Below are positions 52,320 to 63,608 of a stretch of 64,000 nucleotides of DNA, in pieces (position 1 is the first letter of the stretch; the number at the start of each line of letters is the position of its first letter). The notes beneath the pieces are model-generated. The model had not been told where the DNA came from. It saw only the letters and a program-made list of their open reading frames with translations, and ran no database searches. Origin of the DNA: Odiellus spinosus. Its lineage: Eukaryota; Arthropoda; Arachnida; Opiliones; Phalangiidae. A program made the translations under genes and the position numbers. The stretch covers positions 3,534,001 to 3,598,000 of the forward strand of contig CAWUCO010000268.1 in the NCBI GenBank assembly GCA_963920705.1. The letters are read 5' to 3'.

Positions 52320-55300
52320 TGCAATTTAGACAAAACCAAAGTCATTCGAAAGAGCAATTAATGGACAGTCTAAATAATAAGAGTTTTCAAAAATCCGTTG
52401 AAAAACAAGAAAAATATGGCCAATTCAAGAAACCATACAATATCAAAATAGTCAAATTTCAGATTTTCAAAATTCGCTTTTTGATATTAGATGTTTTTTG
52501 AATTGTCCATATTTTCCATGTTTTTCCACGGATTTTCCAAAACTCTTGATTTTCAGATAGACCAATATTTGCTCTTTAGAGTGGTCTAATTTTGTCTAAA
52601 TCGCTTAAAAATAAAAAGTTTTTTGTCCATTTGAATCCAATAATCTTGGATTTTTAAGCGTTTTTGCTTAATTTTAACCAATTTTATATTGGTCACAATT
52701 TTGCAATTTAGACAAAACCAAAGTCATTCGAAAGAGCAATTAATGGACAGTCTAAATAATAAGAGTTTTCAAAAATCCGTTGAAAAACAAGAAAAATATG
52801 GCCAATTCAAGAAATCATAGAATATCAAAATAGTCAAATTTCAGATTTTAAAAATTCGCTTTTTGATATTAGATGGTTTTTGAATTGGCTATATTTTCCA
52901 TGTTTTTCAACGGATTTTCCAAAACTCTTGTTTTTTAGATAGACCAATATTTGCTCTTTCGAGTAGTGTTAATTTTGTCTAAATCGCTTAAAAATCAAAA
53001 GTTTTGTGTCCATTTGAATCCAATAATCTTGGATTTTTAAGTGTTTTTGCTTAATTTTAACCAATTTTATATTTGTCACGTCTTGGCAATTTAGACAAAA
53101 CCAAAGTCCTTCGAAAGAGCAATTAATGGACAGTCTAAATAACAAGAGTTTTCAAAAATCCGTTGAAAAACAAGAAAAATATGGCCAATTCGAGAAACCA
53201 TACAATATCAAAATAGTCAAATTTCAGATTTTCAAAATTCGCTTTTTGATATTAGATGTTTTTTGAATTGTCCATATTTTCCATGTTTTTCAACGGATTT
53301 TCCAAAACTCTTGATTTTCATATAGACCAATATTTGCTCTTTCGAGTGGTCTTAATTTTGTCTAAATCGCTTAAAAATCAAAAGTTTTGTGTCCATTTGA
53401 ATCCAATAATTTTGGATTTTTAAGTGTTTTTGCTTTATTTTAACCAATTTTATATTTGTCACAATTTTGCAATTTAGACAAAACCAAAGTCATTCGAAAG
53501 AGCAATTAATGGACAGTCTAAATAACAAGAGTTTTCAAAAATCCGTTGAAAAACAAGAAAAATATGGCCAATTCGAGAAACCATACAATATCAAAATAGT
53601 CAAATTTCAGATTTTCAAAATTCGCTTTTTGATATTAGATGTTTTTTGAATTGTCCATATTTTCCATGTTTTTCAACGGATTTTCCAAAACTCTTGTTTT
53701 TTAGATAGACCAATATTTGCTCTTTCGAGTGATCTTAATTTTGTCTAAATCGCTTAAAAATCAAAAGTTTTGTGTCCATTTGAATCCAATAATCTTGGAT
53801 TTTTAAGTGTTTTTGCTTAATTTTAACCAATTTTATATTTGTCACAATTTTGCAATTTAGACAAAAACCAAAGTCATTCGAAAGAGCAATTAATGGACAG
53901 TCTAAATAATAAGAGTTTTCAAAAATCCGTTGAAAAACAAGAAAAATATGGCCAATTCAAGAAATCATAGAATATCAAAATAGTCAAATTTCAGATTTTC
54001 AAAATTCGCTTTTTGATATTAGATGCTTTTTGAATTGTCCATATTTTCCATGTTTTTCAACGGATTTTCCAAAACTCTTGTTTTTTAGATAGACCAATAT
54101 TTGCTCTTTCGAGTGGTCTAATTTTGTTTAAATCGCTTAAAAATCAAAAGTTTTTTGTCCATTTGAATCCAATAATCTTGGATTTTTAAGCGTTTTTGCT
54201 TAATTTTAACCAATTTTATATTGGTCACAATTTTGCAATTTAGACAGAACCAAAGTCATTCGAAAGAGCAATTAATGGACAGTCTAAGTAATAAGAGTTT
54301 TCAAAAATCCGTTGAAAAACAAGAAAAATATGGCCAATTCAAGAAATCATAGAATATCAAAATAGTCAAATTTCAGATTTTAAAAATTCGCTTTTTGATA
54401 TTAGATGGTTTTTGAATTGGCTATATTTTCCATGTTTTTCAACGGATTTTCCAAAACTCTTGTTTTTTAGATAGACCAATATTTGCTCTTTCGAGTGGTC
54501 TTAATTTTGTCTAAATCGCTTAAAAATCAAAAGTTTTGTGTCCATTTGAATCCAATAATCTTGGATTTTTAAGTGTTTTTGCTTAATTTTAACCAATTTT
54601 ATATTTGTCACGTCTTGGCAATTTAGACAAAACCAAAGTCCTTCGAAAGAGCAATTAATGGACAGTCTAAATAACAAGAGTTTTCAAAAATCCGTTGAAA
54701 AACAAGAAAAAAATGGCCAATTCGAGAAACCATACAATATCAAAATAGTCAAATTTCAGATTTTCAAAATTCGCTTTTTGATATTAGATGTTTTTTGAAT
54801 TGTCCATATTTTCCATGTTTTTCAACGGATTTTCCAAAACTCTTGATTTTCAGATAGACCAATATTTGCTCTTTCGAGTGGTCTTAATTTTGTCTAAATC
54901 GCTTAAAAATCAAAAGTTTTGTGTCCATTTGAATCCAATAATCTTGGATTTTTAAGTGTTTTTGCTTTATTTTAACCAATTTTATATTTGTCACAATTTT
55001 GCAATTTAGACAAAACCAAAGTCATTCGAAAGAGCAATTAATGGACAGTCTAAATAACAAGAGTTTTCAAAAATCCGTTGAAAAACAAGAAAAATATGGC
55101 CAATTCGAGAAACCATACAATATCAAAATAGTCAAATTTCAGATTTTCAAAATTCGCTTTTTGATATTAGATGTTTTTTGAATTGTCCATATTTTCCATG
55201 TTTTTCAACGGATTTTCCAAAACTCTTGATTTTCAGATAGACCAATATTTGCTCTTTCGAGTGGTCTTAATTATGTCTAAATCGCTTAAAAATCAAAAGT

Positions 55301-55830
55301 TTTGTGTCCATTTGAATCCAATATTCTTGGATTTTTAAGTGTTTTTGCTTTATTTTAACCAATTTTATATTTGTCACAATTTTGCAATTTAGACAAAACC
55401 AAAGTCATTCGAAAGAGCAATTAATGGACAGTCTAAATAACAAAAGTTTTCAAAAATCCGTTGAAAAACAAGAAAAATATGGCCAATTCAAGAAACCATA
55501 CAATATCAAAATAGTCAAATTTCAGATTTTCAAAATTCGCTTTTTGATATTAGATGTTTTTTGAATTGTCCATATTTTCCATGTTTTTCCACGGATTTTC
55601 CAAAACTCTTGATTTTCAGATAGACCAATATTTGCTCTTTAGAGTGGTCTAATTTTGTCTAAATCGCTTAAAAATAAAAAGTTTTTTGTCCATTTGAATC
55701 CAATAATCTTGGATTTTTAAGCGTTTTTGCTTAATTTTAACCAATTTTATATTGGTCACAATTTTGCAATTTAGACAAAACCAAAGTCATTCGAAAGAGC
55801 AATTAATGGACAGTCTAAATAATAAGAGTT
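52320..55830 (+). repeat. 3,063-bp (8-mer) duplication with an inner 1,532-bp repeat
   Basis: TTTTTCCACGGATTTTCC, with GCTCTTTAGAGTGG and AAAATAAAAAGTTTTTTG, is seen at 52,526 and again at 55,589, an offset of 3,063 bp. Within this span the unusual GTCACGTCTTGGCAATTTAG, together with AAAGTCCTTCG, occurs at 53,077 and 54,609, an offset of 1,532 bp. The first of the inner copies has the intact ATATGGCC and the second reads AAATGGCC. Confidence 0.83.
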
Positions 55831-58800
55831 TTCAAAAATCCGTTGAAAAACAAGAAAAATATGGCCAATTCAAGAAATCATAGAATATCAAAATAGTCAA
55901 ATTTCAGATTTTAAAAATTCGCTTTTTGATATTAGATGGTTTTTGAATTGGCTATATTTTCCATGTTTTTCAACGGATTTTCCAAAACTCTTGTTTTTTA
56001 GATAGACCAATATTTGCTCTTTCGAGTAGTGTTAATTTTGTCTAAATCGCTTAAAAATCAAAAGTTTTGTGTCCATTTGAATCCAATAATCTTGGATTTT
56101 TAAGCGTTTTTGCTTAATTTTAACCAATTTTATATTGGTCACAATTTTGCAATTTAGACAAAACCAAAGTCATTCGAAAGAGCAATTAATGGACAGTCTA
56201 AATAATAAGAATTTTTTAAAAATCCGTTGAAAAACAAGAAAAATATGGCCAATTCGAGAAACCATACAATATCAAAATAGTCAAATTTCAGATTTTCAAA
56301 ATTCGCTTTTTGATATTAGATGTTTTTTGAATTGTCCATATTTTCCATGTTTTTCAACGGATTTTCCAAAACTCTTGATTTTCAGATAGACCAATATTTG
56401 CTCTTTCGAGTGGTCTTAATTTTGTCTAAATCGTTTAAAAATCAAAAGTTTTGTGTCCATTTGAATCCAATAATCTTGGATTTTTAAGTGTTTTTGCTTT
56501 ATTTTAACCAATTTTATATTTGTCACAATTTTGCAATTTAGACAAAACCAAAGTCATTCGAAAGAGCAATTAATGGACAGTCTAAATAACAAGAGTTTTC
56601 AAAAATCCGTTGAAAAACAAGAAAAATATGGCCAATTCGAGAAACCATACAATATCAAAATAGTCAAATTTCAGATTTTCAAAATTCGCTTTTTGATATT
56701 AGATGTTTTTTGAATTGTCCATATTTTCCATGTTTTTCAACGGATTTTCCAAAACTCTTGATTTTCAGATAGACCAATATTTGCTCTTTCGAGTGGTCTT
56801 AATTATGTCTAAATCGCTTAAAAATCAAAAGTTTTGTGTCCATTTGAATCCAATAATCTTGGATTTTTAAGTGTTTTTGCTTTATTTTAACCAATTTTAT
56901 ATTTGTCACAATTTTGAAATTTAGACAAAACCAAAGTCATTCGAAAGAGCAATTAATGGACAGTCTAAATAACAAAAGTTTTCAAAAATCCGTTGAAAAA
57001 CAAGAAAAATATGGCCAATTCAAGAAATCATACAATATCAAAATAGTCAAATTTCAGATTTTAAAAATTCGCTTTTTGATATTAGATGTTTTTTGAATTG
57101 TCCATATTTTCCATGTTTTTCAACGGATTTTCCAAAACTCTTGTTTTTTAGATAGACCAATATTTGCTCTTTCGAGTGATCTTAGTTTTGTCTAAATCGC
57201 TTAAAAATCAAAAGTTTTGTGTCCATTTGAATCCAATAATCTTGGATTTTTAAGTGTTTTTGCTTAATTTTAACCAATTTTATATTTGTCACAATTTTGC
57301 AATTTAGACAAAACCAAAGTCATTCGAAAGAGCAATTAATGGACAGTCTAAATAATAAGAGTTTTCAAAAATCCGTTGAAAAACAAGAAAAATATGGCCA
57401 ATTCAAGAAATCATAGAATATCAAAATAGTCAAATTTCAGATTTTCAAAATTCGCTTTTTGATATTAGATGCTTTTTGAATTGTCCATATTTTCCATGTT
57501 TTTCAACGGATTTTCCAAAACTCTTGTTTTTTAGATAGACCAATATTTGCTCTTTCGAGTGGTCTAATTTTGTCTAAATCGCTTAAAAATCAAAAGTTTT
57601 TTGTCCATTTGAATCCAATAATCTTGGATTTTTAAGCGTTTTTGCTTAATTTTAACCAATTTTATATTGGTCACAATTTTGCAATTTAGACAAAACCAAA
57701 GTCATTCGAAAGAGCAATTAATGGACAGTCTAAATAATAAGAGTTTTCAAAAATCCGTTGAAAAACAAGAAAAATATGGCCAATTCAAGAAATCATAGAA
57801 TATCAAAATAGTCAAATTTCAGATTTTAAAAATTCGCTTTTTGATATTAGATGTTTTTGAATTGGCTATATTTTCCATGTTTTTCAACGGATTTTCCAAA
57901 ACTCTTGTTTTTTAGATAGACCAATATTTGCTCTTTCGAGTGGTCTAATTTTGTCTAAATCGCTTAAAAATCAAAAGTTTTTTGTCCATTTGAATCCAAT
58001 AATCTTGGATTTTTAAGCGTTTTTGCTTAATTTTAACCAATTTTATATTGGTCACAATTTTGCAATTTAGACAAAACCAAAGTCATTCGAAAGAGCAATT
58101 AATGGACAGTCTAAATAATAAGAGTTTTCAAAAATCCGTTGAAAAACAAGAAAAATATGGCCAATTCAAGAAATCATAGAATATCAAAATAGTCAAATTT
58201 CAGATTTTAAAAATTCGCTTTTTGATATTAGATGTTTTTTGAATTGGCTATATTTTCCATGTTTTTCAACGGATTTTCCAAAACTCTTGTTTTTTAGATA
58301 GACCAATATTTGCTCTTTCGAGTGGTCTTAATTTTGTCTAAATCGCTTAAAAATCAAAAGTTTTGTGTCCATTTGAATCCAATAATCTTGGATTTTTAAG
58401 CGTTTTTGCTTAATTTTAACCAATTTTATATTGGTCACAATTTTGCAATTTAGACAAAACCAAAGTCATTCGAAAGAGCAATTAATGGACAGTCTAAATA
58501 ATAAGAATTTTTTAAAAATCCGTTGAAAAACAAGAAAAATATGGCCAATTCAAGAAACCATACAATATCAAAATAGTCAAATTTCAGATTTTAAAAATTC
58601 GCTTTTTGATATTAGATGTTTTTTGAATTGGCTATATTTTCCATGTTTTTCAACGGATTTTCCAAAACTCTTGTTTTTTAGATAGACCAATATTTGCTCT
58701 TTCGAGTGGTCTTAATTTTGTCTAAATCGCTTAAAAATCAAAAGTTTTGTGTCCATTTGAATCCAATAATCTTGGATTTTTAAGTGTTTTTGCTTTATTT

Positions 58801-59723
58801 TAACCAATTTTATATTTGTCACAATTTTGCAATTTAGACAAAACCAAAGTCATTCGAAAGAGCAATTAATGGACAGTCTAAATAACAAAAGTTTTCAAAA
58901 ATCCGTTGAAAAACAAGAAAAATATGGCCAATTCAAGAAATCATACAATATCAAAATAGTCAAATTTCAGATTTTAAAAATTCGCTTTTTGATATTAGAT
59001 GTTTTTTGAATTGTCCATATTTTCCATGTTTTTCAACGGATTTTCCAAAACTTTTGTTTTTTAGATAGACCAATATTTGCTCTTTCGAGTGATCTTAATT
59101 TTGTCTAAATCGCTTAAAAATCAAAAGTTTTGTGTCCATTTGAATCCAATAATCTTGGATTTTTAAGCGTTTTTGCTTAATTTTAACCAATTTTATATTT
59201 GTCACAATTTTGCAATTTAGACAAAACCAAAGTCATTCGAAAGAGCAATTAATGGACAGTCTAAATAATAAGAGTTTTCAAAAATCCGTTGAAAAACAAG
59301 AAAAATATGGCCAATTCAAGAAATCATAGAATATCAAAATAGTCAAATTTCAGATTTTCAAAATTCGCTTTTTGATATTAGATGCTTTTTGAATTGTCCA
59401 TATTTTCCATGTTTTTCAACGGATTTTCCAAAACTCTTGTTTTTTAGATAGACCAATATTTGCTCTTTCGAGTGGTCTAATTTTGTCTAAATCGCTTAAA
59501 AATCAAAAGTTTTTTGTCCATTTGAATCCAATAATCTTGGATTTTTAAGCGTTTTTGCTTAATTTTAACCAATTTTATATTGGTCACAATTTTGCAATTT
59601 AGACAAAACCAAAGTCATTCGAAAGAGCAATTAATGGACAGTCTAAATAATAAGAGTTTTCAAAAATCCGTTGAAAAACAAGAAAAATATGGCCAATTCA
59701 AGAAACCATACAATATCAAAATA

Positions 59724-60086
59724 TACAAAAACGTTGTTTTGCTTCGCACTTCAAAAAAGTGCATTTATAGGTAAGAATTTCAAACCCGTGAAGGGACAGA
59801 AATTATAAATTCACAGTGAAAGAAATATGAAAGTCACAGTCTAAGAAATCATAAAGCTATAATTATTATACAAAAACGTTGTTTTGCTTCGTACTTCAAA
59901 AATGTGCATTTAAAGGTTAGAATTTCAAACCCGTGAAGGGACAGAAATTATAAATTCACAGTGAAAGAAATATGAAAGTCACAGTCTAAGAAATCATAAA
60001 GCTATAATTATAATAATTAACATGAATAAAAAATTTACAAAAAAATGACGTATAAATTCGGCCTATCGAAACTTTTACTTATGTAG
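59724..60086 (+). repeat. Left terminal inverted repeat of the foldback element
   Basis: This arm matches 60,281-60,643 on the opposite strand with only three mismatches that I can find (at 60,021, 60,078 and 60,084), about 99% identity. It consists of two 145-bp direct repeats and a distal part of about 70 bp that ends in CGAAACTTTTACTTATGTAG. Such near-identity suggests a recent insertion or ongoing conversion between the arms. Confidence 0.88.
59726..60015 (+). repeat. Two 145-bp direct subrepeats in the left arm
   Basis: Copies lie at 59,726-59,870 and 59,871-60,015, both beginning CAAAAACGTTGTTTTGCTTC. I count four substitutions in the first part (CGCAC versus CGTAC, AAAAAAGT versus AAAAATGT, TTATAGG versus TTAAAGG, GTAAG versus GTTAG) and almost none after that. 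The first copy holds a small hairpin, GCACTT-CAAAA-AAGTGC, which the second copy lacks. Tandem subrepeats within the arms are a hallmark of foldback-type elements. Confidence 0.87.
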
Positions 60087-60280
60087 ATTTAATGATTAGA
60101 AACTTTATAAAGAGGCGAATGTTTCCTTTTACTAACTGAAAACTGCAACCATCCATCCTTACAACTAAACATTTTAATAACGCGGGCAGGAACTATTTGG
60201 TATTATGCTATTCTACCTTTCCACGCATAGTTGGCTTTTAGTTACCCTTACCAAGAGTGAATTCTACAACAGAATGATTT
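60087..60280. other. Non-coding middle of the foldback element
   Basis: This 194-bp segment between the arms has more balanced base composition than the arms. I see no open reading frame, RNA gene or repeat in it. It may be a remnant of a longer parental element or an unrelated filler; the sequence does not tell which. Confidence 0.6.
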
Positions 60281-60643
60281 CTGCATAATTAAAAGTTTCG
60301 ATAGGCCGAATTTATACGTCATTTTTTTGTAAATTTTTTATTCATATTAATTATTATAATTATAGCTTTATGATTTCTTAGACTGTGACTTTCATATTTC
60401 TTTCACTGTGAATTTATAATTTCTGTCCCTTCACGGGTTTGAAATTCTAACCTTTAAATGCACATTTTTGAAGTACGAAGCAAAACAACGTTTTTGTATA
60501 ATAATTATAGCTTTATGATTTCTTAGACTGTGACTTTCATATTTCTTTCACTGTGAATTTATAATTTCTGTCCCTTCACGGGTTTGAAATTCTTACCTAT
60601 AAATGCACTTTTTTGAAGTGCGAAGCAAAACAACGTTTTTGTA
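60281..60643 (-). repeat. Right terminal inverted repeat of the foldback element
   Basis: This is the mirror partner of 59,724-60,086. It starts with CTGCATAATTAAAAGTTTCG and ends in CGTTTTTGTA. The outer subrepeat keeps the GCACTT...AAGTGC version and the inner one the GTACTT version, exactly as on the left, so the subrepeat order is preserved in both arms. Confidence 0.88.
60352..60641 (-). repeat. Two 145-bp direct subrepeats in the right arm
   Basis: These are the mirror copies of the left-arm subrepeats, at 60,352-60,496 (inner) and 60,497-60,641 (outer). Each ends in AACGTTTTTG on the plus strand. With the left pair, the element holds four copies of the 145-bp unit, two in each direction. 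Confidence 0.87.
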
Positions 60644-60645
60644 TA

Positions 60646-62190
60646 ATTTGTGTTTGCTTTTGGAAAAATTAAACACTTGTAAATCAATTAACCCATTTTT
60701 TTTTAATTTAGTGGTAGGAATTAAAATTGCAAATTTACAAGTTTAAATTGAAATGATTTAATATATATGATTATTTTATATTGTACAAACTTTATAATCG
60801 GTTATTGTTGTTCTAAATTATGGGGCACTATAACTGTGGTTTAAGATTAAATATCCTATGGTGCACGCGACATCTTTTTTAATCTCGATCGCAGCACGTT
60901 ATTCGATCTTTTTAAAAGTAAATTGATTAAGTTCTTGATTTGCCATATTCAAAAATATTCCCTCGAGCTCCCGCAGAACGAACACGTCAATACTCTCAGC
61001 ATAAAACTATAGTTCTTAAATTTCATTTCACACAGTTTAATTCAGAAGTGCTTTCGATTTAGATGAATATTAACATCGCTTAAGCCGTTGTTTTCATTAT
61101 GATGGTTTATACCGTTTAATTTTCATTTTTCACTTAGATTTAAAATGAAACTATTCAGTTTATTTGCCGGTTAATGGAAATTATTAACAACACTTAATAA
61201 ATACTGGTCTGCCATGGTGCACCTCATGGGCTATTAGATTAATAGTTTTGACCTAATTAATTGGTACCCTTTTAAAATAGCTTTGAACTCACTCGTTTTC
61301 CTGTGAGGACGCGTTACACGACGCGCACAAATAATGGTGGACTGACGCGCACAATTAAAGATTGAAATGTATACAGAATACTGGTCGCTGACGTCTCGTC
61401 ATCGCGTGATTTCGAATCATCTGATTGCCCGGTTAGATTTTATTTTGTACATGGCGATCAAGCCTTTTTCTTACTCCGTATATTTAAACTCAATTTAAAA
61501 ATTATGACCTCTCGCTTTTAAGTCTCCAGTCCAACCTCAGGATACCAGTAAGTAGGAAAATATATAATTGGTACCATGACGCGGCATACGCGGGCATGGC
61601 AACTAAAAGGAATTTAAAGTTTTCTTAAAATTGAGTACACATGGGACCGATTTATAAAAAAAAAGAAGTCCATGTGCAAGAAGAACCATTACAACTCTAA
61701 CCTCCGACCTCGCGCTAGCTAGATACGCGTATCGGAAGACCTAAAAGAAAAAACACCCTACGACTGTAATTGTTCTGGGGGGGGGGGGCGGAGTCTCTGC
61801 CGTTTACAAATACAAGTATTTACGAATTAAAGGGTAGGAGTCAAAGATTTTAAAGGTTATATAAGAAAATATTAATAAAGTCCGAATTTGCCGATACATA
61901 TAATATGATGACTCTTTCTTTGTTTCCATCCATGTATTCATCCACTACGCTTAGTTTAGAATAAGAACGACGAAAGCGGCATAACGATGTTATACCTCAA
62001 TCGCGCCATGGCTCTGGAAGATTCGCTTCAATTCCGAACTCGTCAATTATAAGAGAGAAGGGTGATACCAAGGGATTACTAGCTAAAGGGATATTGGCTA
62101 ATTCGAATGATAAAATATACTAGCCTGACGCGACCTTACTAGCGTTGTTTTAATCTGCTAACTTAAAGATAACGAAAAGTGATTACCATG
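60646..62190. other. AT-rich single-copy DNA, no gene recognised
   Basis: Satellite sequence does not resume here. The stretch is AT-rich with irregular composition and many stop codons in all frames. I see no coding signature, tRNA, rRNA or transposon end. Local GC-richer pockets occur at about 60,850-61,010 and 61,310-61,440 (ACGCGTTACACGACGCGCAC). An untranslated or intronic role cannot be excluded. Confidence 0.6.
61777..61788 (+). repeat. G12 homopolymer run
   Basis: Twelve consecutive G bases are followed by CGGAG. Such a run is conspicuous in an AT-rich surrounding and is prone to length error in sequencing, so the exact count should not be trusted. Confidence 0.9.
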
Positions 62191-62996
62191 AACATCCACT
62201 AAGATACTAAAATATCTACCCGAGAATTAACGAGACGATCGAGACCAGAATAAACATTAAACTTTATTATTACAAGTATAATTCTCATAAATTCAAAGAG
62301 CCCTGCAAAAAAAAAGCAAACGAAGTCGTAAAAACAACATCGCGTTAAAGAACATATTTGCAAAAAACTATGCCAAGTCCTCCGCACTGTTCCTAAAGAA
62401 ACGTAAGTCTTCCTTTACTCTGCTGTCCAAGAGATGTACAGGATGATGGCCCCAGGCATCTATCCACTACTTGTCCTCTACTTGGCCTATCCTAATCCTT
62501 GAAGGCTAAGACATTCTAGGCGTCACCACGGAACTTCCACCTCTGCAGCAGGCTAGAGACGTCAACTTTTTTTTTACACGATGTTGAACGCATGAATGAC
62601 AGAGAGAGAATGTGTTCTATCCATAGGCGCAAATGACTTTTATCTCTCGAAAAACTACGTCGACTTCCCTTAAAAAACGGATTTGGCCTACTGGCGATAG
62701 GCCAACTGAAAAACGTATTTACATCCCATTGTAAGAATTGGACGACGAGTCCGAAAGTTCGTTATGTCGAACACATGATAGTACCGAAAGTTCGAATACT
62801 CTAAAGGGGCTGACTTCGCGTCGACTGCAACTAAATCAGACTGAGACTGTTGCACTCTACTAACGTAACCTTACCTATAATATAATAAGAGGAATGGGTT
62901 AGAGCAAGTGTTTAACTAGTTGGAGGGATGACGTAGTTCGAGTGATTAACTAACGTAACCTTACCTAAAATATTACAAGAAGGGCAAGGAAACAAA
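62191..62996. other. Single-copy DNA without a supported gene
   Basis: This region has more balanced base composition than the array. A 62-codon minus-strand reading frame at 62,199-62,387 is short, phenylalanine- and cysteine-rich and without a recognisable domain; I do not accept it as a gene. The part at about 62,430-62,560 is GC-richer (CCACGGAACTTCCACCTCTG) and could be a decayed dispersed repeat, but I could not identify one. Confidence 0.5.
62860..62983 (+). repeat. Pair of short direct repeats, 90 bp apart
   Basis: CTAACGTAACCTTACCT occurs at 62,860-62,876 and 62,950-62,966. The similarity continues less exactly for about 17 bp on the 3' side (ATAATATAATAAGAGG versus AAAATATTACAAGAAGG). 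Two copies separated by 90 bp suggest an old local duplication, or two members of a dispersed repeat. Confidence 0.75.
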
Positions 62997-63005
62997 ATGT
63001 CCTTT

Positions 63006-63162
63006 CGAGGTTGTGAACTATCGATAAAGATTCCACTTGAGATTATGTACATGAAGATTACGGTCTATCAAGATTGTGTTGTATCGACATTATGTTCTGT
63101 CGAGATTGCGTCCCATCGAGATTATATCCCATCGATATTGTGTCCTATCGCGCGTGTGTCCA
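63006..63162 (+). repeat. Degenerate 16-bp minisatellite
   Basis: Units of about 16 bp follow the pattern AGATTGTGTNNNATCG. The clearest consecutive copies are AGATTACGGTCTATCA, AGATTGTGTTGTATCG, ACATTATGTTCTGTCG, AGATTGCGTCCCATCG, AGATTATATCCCATCG and ATATTGTGTCCTATCG, covering about 63,055-63,150. More diverged, irregular units precede them from about 63,006. The period is not a multiple of three, so a repetitive protein is not expected. Function is unknown. Confidence 0.85.
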
Positions 63163-63608
63163 ATTTTGTTCTTATATCCGTATCCTTTCTAGACTCCTTT
63201 AAATTCTGCAGCATCATTTAAATTTCCCGCCAACTTTTATAACTAAATCAATTTATTGTACGTCTGTCTCAGAGTCCATTTTCTAAGACATTTCAAAATC
63301 TCACCGTTATATACCATTTGGGCTATTGTATAATACCCAAGTTTATGTACCCTGTGGCTTATAATCATTGATAAAAAAAATTCAATACGCACTATAAACG
63401 TTAAAAACACTGTTTTGCATTTGACTCAATACGTAGAATTCTAGGCATCGTCCTATATCTTTTAAACCAAAACATATATCGTTTGTATCTCTCGCGTTCT
63501 GCTTTATAATTTATATTTAATTAGACACAAGTTTTTTATTCAACTGCATACACCAACGTTATCTTTTTATCCGTCTTCCTATCCAACGTAATCAAAGCTA
63601 CTGTTATT
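63163..63608. other. AT-rich single-copy DNA, nothing recognised
   Basis: This stretch of about 450 bp has no open reading frame of note and no recognisable RNA gene or repeat. It contains short T- and A-runs only. Confidence 0.55.

Larger units (their letters stand above)
1..59723. repeat. 383-bp satellite DNA array, about 156 monomers
   Basis: One satellite family fills this stretch without any interruption by other sequence. The unit length follows from recurring landmarks: the block that starts with TGCAATTTAGACAAAACC recurs at 24,398, 24,781 and 25,164, which is 383 bp each time, and at multiples of 382-383 bp elsewhere. Monomers are nearly identical, differing mostly by scattered substitutions and one-base indels. 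The unit is very AT-rich, with many runs of four to six A or T. No gene, RNA gene or transposon is inserted inside. Long homogeneous tandem arrays of this kind are typical of centromeric or pericentromeric heterochromatin in animals; that location is an inference here. I do not recognise the family. Confidence 0.97.
24232..59723 (+). repeat. Forward-oriented satellite block
   Basis: From just after 24,230 to the end of the array every monomer faces forward, with half A on the plus strand followed by half B on minus. I see no full reverse island, only short A-type patches inside half B (near 37.2, 38.3, 39.5 and 41.8 kb). Its copies fall into sub-blocks by marker variants: AAGAATTTTTTAAAAATCC in half A, TTTTTGGTATTAGATGG at the centre-B junction, and GACAAATCAAAG, which is shorter than the usual GACAAAACCAAAG. 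The last monomer before the array edge is intact in sequence, so there is no sign of edge decay. Confidence 0.92.
59722..60645. mobile_element. Foldback (long inverted repeat) DNA transposon, non-autonomous
   Basis: The element runs from TACAAAAACGTTGTTTTGC at 59,724 to its reverse complement ending at 60,643. It is flanked by TA on both sides (59,722-59,723 and 60,644-60,645), which fits a TA target duplication such as Tc1/mariner-type transposases produce. The whole is mirror-symmetric: every paired position sums to 120,367. Two arms of about 363 bp surround a 194-bp middle without an open reading frame. It can encode no transposase and would have to be moved by an enzyme from elsewhere. 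Satellite sequence matches up to ATCAAAATA and is then cut, so the insertion lies in the centre of a monomer. The superfamily is uncertain because TATA is itself palindromic and the exact duplication cannot be fixed. Confidence 0.82.

Noticed and set aside
1..59723. CRISPR array
   Set aside because: The repeats are 383 bp head-to-tail units without short conserved repeats and unique spacers, and the sequence is eukaryotic in character.
59722..60645. LTR retrotransposon or solo LTR
   Set aside because: The repeats are inverted, not direct. There is no primer binding site, polypurine tract or TG...CA end.
62199..62387. 62-codon minus-strand frame
   Set aside because: It is short and has no domain, homologue or splice context that I recognise. 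Length is within chance expectation.
62997..63221. 74-codon plus-strand frame
   Set aside because: It runs through the 16-bp minisatellite, and its residues follow that repeat. No coding signature beyond absence of stops.
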